From contig CAIIXF020000002.1 of NCBI GenBank assembly GCA_903813345.2, positions 18,800,813-18,864,812 on the forward strand: 64,000 nt of DNA, read 5' to 3'. The stretch is from Owenia fusiformis (Eukaryota; Annelida; Polychaeta; Sabellida; Oweniidae). The translations under genes were made by a program, and so were the position numbers. Under the pieces are notes generated by a model, which ran no database searches, was not told the DNA's origin, and was given only the letters and a program-made list of their open reading frames with translations. Shown here piece by piece: positions 1 to 11,760 of the stretch. The first letter of the stretch is position 1. The number at the start of each line of letters is the position of its first letter.

Positions 1-1062
1 ATAATGGCCACCTATGGGAAACTCTACTGTGATCTTCAACCTATTAGAAGGCGCTTTTTTGGGGCATTTTGAAGGTTTTATCCCTTTTTGAGGTTTTTTA
101 GTTCATTGAGAAGCCTAATAGCGCATATGATATTAAAGGGCTGTATCTTAGCTGAACAATGCTACCAAAATCGTGACATTTTGAAGCAATTTTGGTGTTT
201 TGGGGGCGAGGCAACTGTGCCAAGTACCCCGAATTCCATTCTCCCGTGCCATTCAATTGTTTTTGGGGCAGTTTTGAATGAACCTTTGTTTCTTCCTACC
301 AATATGACGTCATAAGATGCAATTGAACGCCTTGGCATGGATATCACTTGAAAGATAGTAGAAATCGCCTTCCAATGATACCCCATATGGCCATGTTCAC
401 CTCAGTTGGGTGTCCTCAATCTGTGATGCAATCTGTGAGGTGTACCCCTACCCCAAAGAAATTTCAAGAAATCTCAAAATCAAATTTCCTGAATTTTGCT
501 AAAAGGACCTGTGTCTATAAGGATTGAATTTTCCTCCGTGCTTTTTCTCAAATATAGGATTGTTGTATACCATTGTGATCGGGATAATGCCTACAATGCT
601 AATATAACCATGTTGGAAGAAAACAAACCAATTCAGTTTACTATTAGGATATAGTCCTGAGTAAGGACATTAGCGGTTACCGTTAGTGATTTGGTTTTCT
701 GAATAAAAAGTCATTTTCTCCTTCCCTACCCCATTGGAGCGCCATCTAGCGTTTGGGAAGTGAATCGGGAATAAATATTTATAGGGTAGGTCCTAATTTA
801 TCTGAAAACATGTCAGAGTTCAGTGGGAAATCTCATTTTAAGCTGGCGGCGGAGTGATTTTGACCTTGGTGATTTTACCAGAATTCTCTGAGAAATCTGA
901 CGATAGAGGGGGTTAGTGTCTTCAAGTTTATTTATTTCAAAAATTCGGTGGACAACCCATGGTAAGATTGTTATAGCAGGCTAGGCGAGTCTCTCCCGAA
1001 CACTGTGGTATGTTGCACTAGGCTTGGATACTAATCGTTAATAAGATACAGGGTAAAATGTT

Positions 1063-1103
1063 ATAATGGCCACCTATGGGAAACTCTACTGTGATCTTCA
1101 ACC
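1063..1103 (+). repeat. 41 bp direct repeat (second copy; first at 1-41)
   Basis: The segment beginning ATAATGGCCACCTATGGG occurs without mismatch at the window start and again 1,062 bp downstream. The first copy starts at base 1, so the repeat may extend to the left. It could be the edge of a roughly 1.06 kb tandem unit or a terminal repeat of an unidentified element. Confidence 0.7.
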
Positions 1104-2806
1104 ATAATGAACAGAAGATAAGATAAGATATACAAGCCCGTGGGCCCATGGGTGGTTATGACCTTTACATGTAATGAAATAAGGTCATTGAACCTATATA
1201 TGAAATAATAAAGATTGCCTAGTAAATGGCGTAATTAATAAAAGAGGACGTTAAACTAGGAATGGTAGGGAAGAAATTGTTAAGAAACCAAGGTCTGATC
1301 AGCTTTGGCAGAACGATATATCGGATGGAATATTAAATGATGGTCAAGTGTAATAAGAGAAATAAAAATCAGGGCTGGCACCTTTTCTATGGGAGGAGAA
1401 AATTTTAGACAAGGATTTGAAGGGATACTACTAATCTTACCCACTACCAGATGTTCTAGTGCAGATTAAGCAGTACCTATGCGTAGACTGAATCAGAATA
1501 GCACTGAATTTCGAAATCAAAGTTATTAGGGCTCAATTGAGATAAGCTGACACTCTCATTAGTTGAGACAGAGAAAACTCTAAAAATTTAATGGCTTTAT
1601 TGGTCTCTTTCTAGGATAAATTAGGTCACCTGTGGTGTGACATTTTTCACACAATCTGTGTATGTATGCCCTGATATACGTAATTGTGAAATAACAAACC
1701 GGTTTCATCACTAATGCAACTTTTATAGACGTTAGTGGATTAAAAAATAGTCCATTTGGCAAACATGTAAAAGCAAAATTTGGCCTCGTTCAAATACCTT
1801 TCATATACATTTTTTTGGGGTCGTTCCCATATCTCTCAGTCCCGATTATTGCGTAAAGTGCTGAGATAGTAATTAGATATGAACGCCTTATGTCGAAAAA
1901 TGAGCGATTCAAAACCAGACTGGCCCATAGCGCGTCCTTATGTTATTAGAAAGTACGTTTTGAATTATAAAATCTAAACTGGGGACATACATGAAATTTT
2001 GCTAATGCAAGTTGTCTGGCAATATTGGAAACCTTGTAGGAAAATTGTCGTTTCGGACTAAGGTGTATAATGGCACGAGATCTGAGATGATTTAGGGAAA
2101 AAAAAAATAAATTAAAAACATGAGAATCATGAATGGTCGCGAATTTTTGTTGTCGCTTCGGATTGATCTAGTGAGCAGCCTTTTGGGCATAAAAACAGTT
2201 GCAAGTACGAGGAAATAAAGTCTGAGTAAATCTAAGGGGAATAGACTATCTGAACTCATCCGGACTAAGCAAGGAAAGACAATTCGATAAAGGTGTTTGT
2301 AATCTTATCCCACTCCTAGGCCCCAGTGTATCGTACAAATCAGTAGAAAAACAAACTAATAAAAATTATGTCAGAATAAAATCCCTGGTCATTGTTTTCT
2401 GCGCCCCAGGTTCTTCTGTGAAATAAAACAAATGTATGACTTGACCAGTAATCTCCTAGCTATTTACTTCATAGTTTACAATACGTGGCGTTGAATAGAA
2501 TCGGGGCATATCAATTAACACCAGCGAATTACATTAACGCCAAGAGACTTGAGAATCATTTATTTAGCCTATAATATTAAGGAATAGTTTGACAATTAAA
2601 ATAATCTCACCTGGTATCTTGCGCTAATTAGACAATTATAATATCGTGAATTATACATGTATACATGAGTAAATGTTAAACCTAAAATAACAATGGATAC
2701 CTTGGAAAATCAGCAAAAGAGATCTACTTTGGTACATAACTGAGGCATCCTTACATAAAATAATCAAGACATTAGTCCAAATTCTTTTTCATTGGGAACC
2801 CCATGC

Positions 2807-3381
2807 CTAAAACAATACTGTATAAAACCTCACATGAAAGTTTTTTAAATGTGGGATCTTCCCATTCTTCTTCAAGGGATTTCGCTTATGGTTAAATTCA
2901 TGCTTACAAAATACCCTTGCAGCAGGGATGAGATTTTCCTTAATCAGATGTTCAATCATAGTCTTTCTGATACCAACATAATTATTACAGCCTGTAATGA
3001 AATGACAAAGATTATCTCTCTCTAGGTAAAACATGGTTGTTGATTTCTAAATTATGTATACAACATATCATCTTAATCATCATATCACCTTTTCGCTTGA
3101 GCTCAGGATGTTTACATCCTAAGTAATACCAGATAGAGGGAATATCAACATACAACTGTACAGTTCTAAAATCTTGATTATTGAATATTCGTGGATAAAG
3201 ATTGTCTCCAACTGTTGAATTCATACTCTATAACATTGTTCTTACATATTTCTTTTTGTTTCCATAGAAGCTTTGACATATTTATACAACCATGGTACAT
3301 GAAAGTGACCACATGGTCCACCAAATTATATTTATTTAACATAGTCACATGTTCTTCAGTAATATTACCTAATTGATGCAT
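2807..3381 (-). pseudogene. possible decayed coding stretch, unknown family
   Basis: Three minus-strand open stretches of 67, 70 and 75 codons (3178-3381, 3012-3224, 2807-3034) overlap end to end in different frames. That pattern is expected from a coding sequence broken by two frameshifts. Their composition is protein-like but I recognise no domain. Chance overlap in AT-rich DNA is a real alternative, so this is a weak call. Confidence 0.2.
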
Positions 3382-5747
3382 TTAGTGATGCAACTTTAGG
3401 TGGATTATTATTTGCAAGTAAGTTGATGGGTGAATTTATAGATCAAACGTACAAACACGTACTGTGCTATCAAGGCATGGCTAAACGGCAATTATCCGAC
3501 AATGCATTATGTACATGTAGTTACATTAATCTACCGCAAGGTTGTGTTGTAATGGTTACGAATCAGTGAATTGTTTTCCTTAAAGGCAGAATCAGATCTA
3601 TAGGGGGTGACAAAATTACAAGCAACATGCATAATTAACCTACCAATCTATTCCTTACAATATCAAATACAAAGTCTCCCAAAAGATTCACAATATGTTA
3701 TAAATTGGTGAAGTTATTAATGATTTAAAGCGCAAAAATGGGTGAAAAATGTTTAAATTCTCCCAAATAATAAGAATGGTAACCATTCTTATAGAAAAAT
3801 AATACATTATTGTAAAAATCTTTTGTTTTCCTTGAATAAAGTATGCAATTTTGTGATTTTTAGAAAATAGACATGACAAGGAATGACATGAGCCAAAAAA
3901 TATTCTAAAATTGAAACAATTTTTTGTTTAGCCTGCTCGCTATCTCTGATTCTCTCTTTAAGTACATGTCAATAGGGTGCAGAACTCCTTTCGACTGGAG
4001 ACCAGTACGAAATAATGTATATTGAAATGCACAGAGTACCACAAGCTTAAAATCACTAAAATAAAATCCAGACAATCTGCAAAATAGGATTTTATAGCCC
4101 CTGTGAAGCATACATTGCGCCTAGCTTTAGGTTTAAAAATAGACAGGTCTAAAAGCTGCCTGAAGGTTGGGTCGCTATGTAACAACCACATACATTAAGT
4201 AACATTTACGTTTCCTAACATATACAATATAATAGTCTCAGAATAAACGAACCAACACATAAAATTCTCAGGAACTCAGCTGACCATAAATATAATTTCA
4301 CGAACAGAACAGATTATCTAAATGATTCAGTATAAGAGTCTACATTTCTACTCATATGATCATACTAGTACATAAAATGTCTGTATCAGTTGATTGAAGG
4401 TGACGGTTGGCTGTAAATGCAATAGTTCAGTGCGGTTTTTGTTTATTTCTGATCTCTCGTCCCGGTACACTCTACTACGCTATGGTCAGAGTTTCAATTG
4501 AAGAAGCATCGATAATTTACATTGAAGTTCATCAGGTTTAATTTGATACCAGATATCTATTACTTTTCTGAGGTCTAAATGGGTAAAATTTAACATTGCC
4601 AGCAGACTGTAGGATCATACCATTCATGATGAAAAGCTCTTGAATTCCTCAAGTTACCCATCCAATTGCCTTGAATTCACTGTGTTTGTACTTGTGTATT
4701 TGTTTACATGTTGTTCTTTGTGGACTCCGAGTGGGAGGAGATTCTGTACTTTAATGTTGTGGTAATAACTCCTGTTTGTCAGACTTCATTTTTTAAGTTT
4801 AGACATTTGAAATATTACTGTGAACTCAACTTTCAATTTGTTTGAGAACTGTTTGAGTTGATGTGTTAAATGGGGCATTCATTCTGTTTTATTACCCCCC
4901 TGTTGTAAAATCATCATAACCTTTTCAATCACTTTGAAGAATTCCTAAATTCTCTCTGTAATGATTCCAAATTGAAAATTTCTCTAAATGTTACTTTCAA
5001 TTCTTGATAAAAGAATACATATCTCGAGCTATTTGGTTGTAAAGGAGTATACTTTTCAGACAAACAAAGTTGAACTTGTCACTATAATTCTCATTGGCTA
5101 TACAAGAAAATTAAAAAATTAGTGTAATAGGGTAAAGAAAGACCTTAAACGTGTTAATATAATGAGTTGATAATGGGAGAAAGATTACTGTGATATAACA
5201 CCTAGTAGAAAGTGAAATTATCTGGTTGTCTCTAAACCTATGCCAACTAATAAAATAACCCTTTAGTACTTCAGAGAAAGTTTACAGATTAGCGTTAAGA
5301 ATTTAACACCAAGTGATATGCCAAGAATGAATTATTAGTCTTGAAATCGTAACAAAAATGAAATACTCTAAACAAGTCAGCGTGTGTTCCATTTCTTCCT
5401 ACCGGCTTCATGTAAGACTGTTAGCGCAAACATCTGCTACCCGAGTTAAAAGCCCAGTAATAGTCCGGATTCTACACATATTCACTCTTACAATGTTTAA
5501 AAGGAATATAAGCTTTGATTCCTGATGTTGTTAATTAATTAAGTACTTGATTTGATTAAAGAAAAACTATTTGCACCGAATGAGAAAAACTCATGTATTT
5601 TTGCAGAGAAAATGCTAGTATGAACAGGTACACTCTGAGGCACATCCAAACTTTAATTCACAATGGATTTCGAATCAATTTCTGCATGTACAATTGTTTG
5701 ACTCTTGTAGATTGTTTTACATTTAATTCTCATTTGCCTGGTCGTTG

Positions 5748-5787
5748 AAACTTTGAGGAATGAATGTAAACTTTGAGGAATGAATGT
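5748..5787 (+). repeat. 20 bp perfect tandem duplication
   Basis: The 20-mer beginning AAACTTTGAGG is present twice head to tail with no mismatch (5748-5767 and 5768-5787). No function is apparent. Confidence 0.85.
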
Positions 5788-8687
5788 CAAATGACCTAGT
5801 CATAAAATTTTCTCATGCTTTTATTCACAGCAACAGTACTTTAATGTTTTCACTTTAAATCTGAGAAAAAGAGATTCTTGGGTTTGTACTGTAAAACTAC
5901 TTTGTAAAAATGAAGTTTTATATGTTTTTGGGGTCTTCTACAAAGCAATGCCCTTGATCTCACTAGTGATTTACTTGACTTGTTAATATTATTCTAGCAC
6001 TTTAAAAAAAGTACTTCAAAACCGCTATCGGAGATATAAGTTTGGTAATTGCATTAATCTGAAATACTTTGTTGAGCTTCAAACACAAGAACTAACTTGT
6101 ACTCTTTAACTTTTAAAAAAATTTAGTGGTCATTCCATGTGAAACTAACCTAGGTATCTATTAGCATTCGGGAATATTGTAATAGTATTTACCAAGGAAT
6201 TCTTAGAAGCCAGACTGGAAAGCGAAACGTGATTTTGTTCTATTTTTTCTCTACATTTAGCAAACAAAGCGAACCCAGGACTTCTTATTGTTCCAATATT
6301 AATAGTATAGTCAGGTGAAGAAATACAAATAGAATGATTAAACATAATATGAACATTTTGCAAGCAACATTTTTATTAAGACAAAGTCCCAAATTTCTAA
6401 GATGTGCAATTGTACCTTACTTTGAATATAAGTTCTAGACGGGAATTGCCATAGCATCATGCCAGATTCATTGCACTCATGAAAAATGTTACTTCAGTAA
6501 AGAATAATATAGAGTGGAATTTTGAAACAAGTTCGTTTTATATTCTGAAATTTCGTTAAAATTGGAATGGGTGGCCTCCATCCCTCTTGAGAGTATATGA
6601 TTTAAGAGAGGTTTCTGTTCGTTCCCGTCGCTGATTTAATGGACCCACAAGGAGAGATAAAAGTCGGAAATACAATCCAGAATTTGTGTTTTATGTCTAC
6701 TTAAGACAGAAAAGTTTAAAACATACAAGTTCTATGAAGATAATTCGTGATGGGAGAGCCATTCCAAGACGCGATTAATGGAACTAAGATACCGGAGTAC
6801 CACTTTTTGCATGTAAACACTTCAGAGATTGTTTTTTTTATGGCCACTTGAGACGGACACACCTAAATATACGACTTTTTGGAGAGAAATCCCAGATAAG
6901 AAAGTAATTCCAAGGTGCTGCTAACAGTCTTGTCTTTTGAAATATCACTTTCGTTATCATACTAACTGACGTTTTTGGCAGCATTGAGCCGACTGGCATC
7001 TGACACTTGAACATTAAGGTTTAAAAAACACCCAAGTTGAATAAACAATTTGAAAAGGGAGGATTTATCGTCTCAATACGAAACTTGGGAACTTTGACCA
7101 AGAGAAGAATTAAGAAATTGATGAATGCAAATTGATTTGCGGAAGTCATTAATAACCCTGAAGGTCCGTTTTATACAATCTTAACTATTGACAATTAAAA
7201 TTGAACTTTACAATTTATTTCTAATTGTACTTCCCCTACAAAAGAAAAGAGTGAGAATACTCTATACAAGACATCTATTGACTGTTTATAGAGTATTTCT
7301 CAACTAATTAGTTAGACTAAACTCCTGTATGTAGAGAGCCTGTTGAAAAAAGATCTTTAGGTAAAATCTTATATATTAAGTTTCTTTTAGTTTTGTTTAA
7401 AAACAACATAAATAATGAACAATAAAAACAATATTTGGCTTGATGTTGATCAGCTTAAATCACCAAAATGAACTAGGGTCGATAAGTTTATATAGCCACC
7501 AGTAAAATACTGCTTGTTGAAGTGCAGCTTGAATTACAATGTTTACTATTGTCCACATACTGATACAGGATAAAAGGTTAAGTTAACTAAATAGTTAGGG
7601 AGCATTAAAGTTTGTGTGTTTTAATTCATTATGTCTTATCTGTTCCCGGAAAGAGACTGTGCATGAGAACCCTTAATAGATTAGACTGATTCCTTTTGTG
7701 GAGAGAGTTTAAATATACATGTATGGTCCCAGACGAAGTTTTTTTTCATATTTTCTCTTGGGGACGTGTTGGTCCCAAATCTTCTTTGAAAAGAACACTC
7801 CAAACCGGATGTGGTGTTCTTTTTGTCTACTCTTTCCATGAAAGAAGACGGTAAGTGAGTTAACAGTCGAAGACAAGGTTAGGGGTTATAATGTCAGCTT
7901 GATCCGGGCAGATGATTACTTTTAAGTTGTAATAAACAAATATAAAATTGACATAGCCTGTAGAATTTGTATAGATTTATGATGAAAAGGAAAAAGTCCT
8001 GAATAAGTGAGAATGAGTTAATCTTTAAAAAGAAAAAGTTGATAGATTAATAATGACAGAAAATTTCTGAATAAATTAAAATGAAGTATTCTTCGAGAAA
8101 GAGATTGAGCGTTTTGTTCTGGACTGTTGCATAAAAGGGAATATCGACTCGCTTAACTTAATGCCTTAACACATTTCTATTTTTCATGTGATCCTGGCGT
8201 CGTCCACGCCTCGCGGCAGGACGATACACTACAAACAGAGCCACAAACTGACGTCTCTAGTGTCCATAACTGGGTGATCATCAATTGGTGATATATACAC
8301 TATATTCTCAACACAAAATACTGAGTATGTGTGATAATGTCACGAATTTTGTTAGACTCCAGAGATAGCGTCACCAATCGTTACATTATATATACATCGT
8401 CTAGTCCACAGTGTTTTGTGTCTAGAACTTTGATGGATCCATGGCGGATGACGATGTCGTGATCAGGTTGATCACTGCTGCTACAGTTCACAATGGCCTT
8501 GGACCTTGACCTCATGGTTGGGTTGATTAGAGTTAGACGAACGTAGCTATGTCCAGACTATGGACTAAATGCGGGCTCAATTCTTATTCACCATATTCTT
8601 TCAGTGTGGTTCTTTCCAGTACCAATTTGATATGATTTGTTTTCATAATTTCGCACGTAGCTATTATCTTAAATCAACCAGAACAAA

Positions 8688-10097
8688 TACTGGAAATAAT
8701 CAATTGCCTTGTAATGTAAAGGAACATTGTTCCTAGTTGTTTTTATTCTATTAAATAACTATTGTATTAATAATACAATTAAAAATTGTTTAGTGCCTTT
8801 CTGAGTTCTTCATTTATATGGGAGACAATAATAATGCTTTGGAGAATATATATATAATGTATCAATTCATACTCAACATATATACATGTATATTCAACGT
8901 TGCATGCAGTATATAGTAATATATGATTAATAAAACAATACATTAGATGATGTCAGCATCATGAGACAAAAGATGTCAACCAACTCAACAGGTGAGCTGA
9001 CCATTTAATGTCTTCTTTTATTGTTATGTCGGCCACATAGGAAAAGTTCTGTAAAATTATTATACGATAACTGTCTTGGTCTCCGTGCTTTACAAGCAAC
9101 GACTCCGGATACCCAATACGTAATGTCTTTTAATGATTGATGGTTTTTGTTCAGTAGTTATATATATATAAAATAACATAAAACTTTAGTCAAGTAGGGT
9201 AGAGGGGGGAGTAGACCTAAAAGTCAACTTGTGAACTGAAGGACAGTTTTTATTGGTTGAGTTATGTTATCATTAATTGACAATGTTTCTTCTTTTTGTT
9301 CAAGGATTCAGCTGATAGAACCATATCTTGTATTGTGTACAGTTAAATTCAAAATAGACTAGAACAATTTATGCAAATTATTATTTCAAAATTCAAAAAT
9401 TAATAATACACTTATTATTGGGAAGAAGGAGTCTTAAAAAAACGATTGTACGAACAGGGGGAGCAGTGTTACCCTTGGAGGGGGTTGAATTATGATACAT
9501 TACTTGTGTTATTGCATGTAGCATGCTATATAATCTTGTATGTAACTTTGATGTAAGTCTGTATCTTTAACTTGGCTTCAAACCCTGATGCCTTCATTGG
9601 TTAAACTTAAAGCTGGGGCTATATTTAGCAAAGCCTGGAATATGATATAAATACAGATGTTTTAGTTCTGGTAAGAGGTTCCAAGTTGAGTTATTAGGAA
9701 GAAGACCGAGAGAGCTCTAGAATCTGGGTCGAGAGGTCTGAAGTCTGAAGATCTCTCGGCCCAGGTTCTGTGCAAAGTATTGATACTGTAAAAAGAGTTG
9801 GTGCTATGAATAGAGATTGAAGCCAAGTAACTGAAGCAGACTATTGAATAAACTTGTACTTAGTGATTTAAAAAGGAAGAAATATTCTTATACAATATAC
9901 TTGGATTGAACTGAATAACTGACTTGTTATGTTACACTTGATGTGATGGAGTTTGGTTTGGATGAACATTGAACATTATAATTAGTAAACACCAACAGCT
10001 GAACTGAAGGACCATTCCACAAAAAAGTAATAGCACTTCAACAATTAATAATACAGAACCCATAAACAATAAAACAATAAAACCCTAGAAGGTACCA
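8688..10097. other. flank preceding satellite A, no gene
   Basis: No coding region is visible. The stretch has an LTR-like succession: a purine tract (9454-9466), TGTTAC at 9467, TATAAATA at 9646-9653 and AATAAA at 9847-9852. It also holds the 9719-9769 hairpin. The whole stretch recurs at 14719-16128. Confidence 0.5.
9719..9769 (+). repeat. 17 bp-stem hairpin with two G-U-compatible positions
   Basis: The left arm at 9719-9735 (AGAATCTGGGTCGAGAG) pairs with the right arm at 9753-9769 (CTCTCGGCCCAGGTTCT) over 17 positions with a 17-nt loop. The only two non-Watson-Crick positions are T opposite G, which pair in RNA. It repeats at 15750-15800. No transcript evidence is available from sequence alone. 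Confidence 0.55.
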
Positions 10098-11760
10098 GCT
10101 GCCACCAGCGTTACGTACGACTGGTCCGAAAAGTGACATTTCCTCCAGAGCACAAACTGCATCATAGATTTAAGACGAATTAGATATAAAATATATCACG
10201 AACGGGAACATCATTCATTAAATCCATTCAAGAGCATACTCCAAAATATATACTTAAACGTCTCACAAAATTGCAAAGGACTGGCATGTACCAGTGTGAC
10301 GTACGACTGGTCGGAAAATTGACATTTCGTCTAGAGCGCAAATTGCATAAGCTACTTAAGACGAATTGGATATTATATATCTCCCTAACTGACAAATCAA
10401 TCAATACATCGCTCCTTTGGCAAACGTAAAAATATATACATAAACATCTCACAATATATCAAACTAGTCGCTGCTACCAGAGCGATGTACAGCTGGTCTG
10501 AAAATTGACATTCCGTACATAGCCCAAAGTAAATCAGACTTGTATGACAAATAAGATGCTCAATATCTTACGAATAGAATGACCAATCAACAAGTCCTCG
10601 GTAGGGCCAATGTAACAATGTATCCTGAAACATCTCACTAAATAACAAATATCAAGCTGCCACCAGCGTTACGTACGACTGGTCCGAAAATTGACATTTC
10701 CTCCAGAGCACAAACTGCATCATAGATTTAAAACGAATTAGATATAAAAAAATATATCACGAACGGGAACATCATTCATTAAATCCATTCAAGAGCATAC
10801 TACAAAATATATACTTAAACGTCTCACAAAATTGCTAAGGACTGGCATGTACCAGTGAGACGTACGACTGGTCGGAAAATTGACATTTCGTCAAGAGCGC
10901 AAATTGCATAAGCGATTTAAGACGAATTGACAGAGAAGCCAATCGATACATCCCTCCTTTGGCAAACGTAAAAATATATACATAAACGTCTCACAATATA
11001 TCAAATTAGTCGCTGCTACCAGTGTGATGTACAGCTGGTCCGAAAATTGACATTCCGTACATAGCCCAAAGTAAATCAGACTTGTATGACAAATTAGATA
11101 CTCAATATCTCACGAATAGAATGACCAATCAACAAGTCCTCGGTAGGGCAAATGTAAAAATGTACCCTGAAACATCTCACTAAATAACAAATCTCATGCT
11201 GCCACCAGCGATACGTACGACTGGTCCGAAAAGTGACATTTCCTCCAGAGCACAAACTGCATCATAGATTTAAGACGAATTAGATATAAAATATATCACG
11301 AACGGGAACATCATTCATTAAATCCATTTAAGAGCATACACCAAAATATATACTTAAACGTCTCACAATATTGCAAAGGACTGGCATGTACCAGTGTGAC
11401 GTACGACTGGTCGGAAAATTGACATTTCGTCTAGAGCGCAAATTGCATAAGCGATTTAAGACGAATTGGGTATTATATATCTCCCTAACAGACAAATCAA
11501 TCGATACATCCCTCCTTTGGCAAACGTAAAAATATATACATAAACGTCTCACAATATATCAAACTAGTCGCTGCTACCAGTGCAATGTACAGCTGGTCCG
11601 AAAATTGACATTCCGTACATAGCCCAAAGTAAATCAGACTTGTATGACAATAAGATACTCAATATCTTACGAATAGAATGACCAATCAACAAGTCCTCAG
11701 CAGGGCAAATGTAATTATGAATCCTGAAACATCTCACTAAATAACAAATATCATGCTGCC
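10097..11760 (+). repeat. satellite A block 1
   Basis: The block holds about three units of 540-558 bp, phased on CTGCCACCAGCG at 10099, 10657 and 11199. Each unit consists of three diverged monomers of about 186 bp. Each monomer carries an ACCAG...CTGGT dyad followed by a GAAAATTGACATT-like core. One unit lacks about 16 bp near 10930. The block runs directly into satellite B at about 11760. Small minus-strand open frames of 74 codons recur here because the satellite repeats, not because they are genes. Confidence 0.9.

Larger units (their letters stand above)
1..8687. other. AT-rich DNA without a supportable gene
   Basis: No long reading frame, RNA gene or recognisable coding domain was found on either strand. 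The sequence is AT-rich with short homopolymers. It holds a 41 bp direct repeat near its left end, a 20 bp perfect tandem duplication and a weak run of decayed minus-strand frames, each listed separately. It may hold introns or old transposon debris that cannot be named by eye. It ends where the 6 kb tandem duplication starts. Confidence 0.6.
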
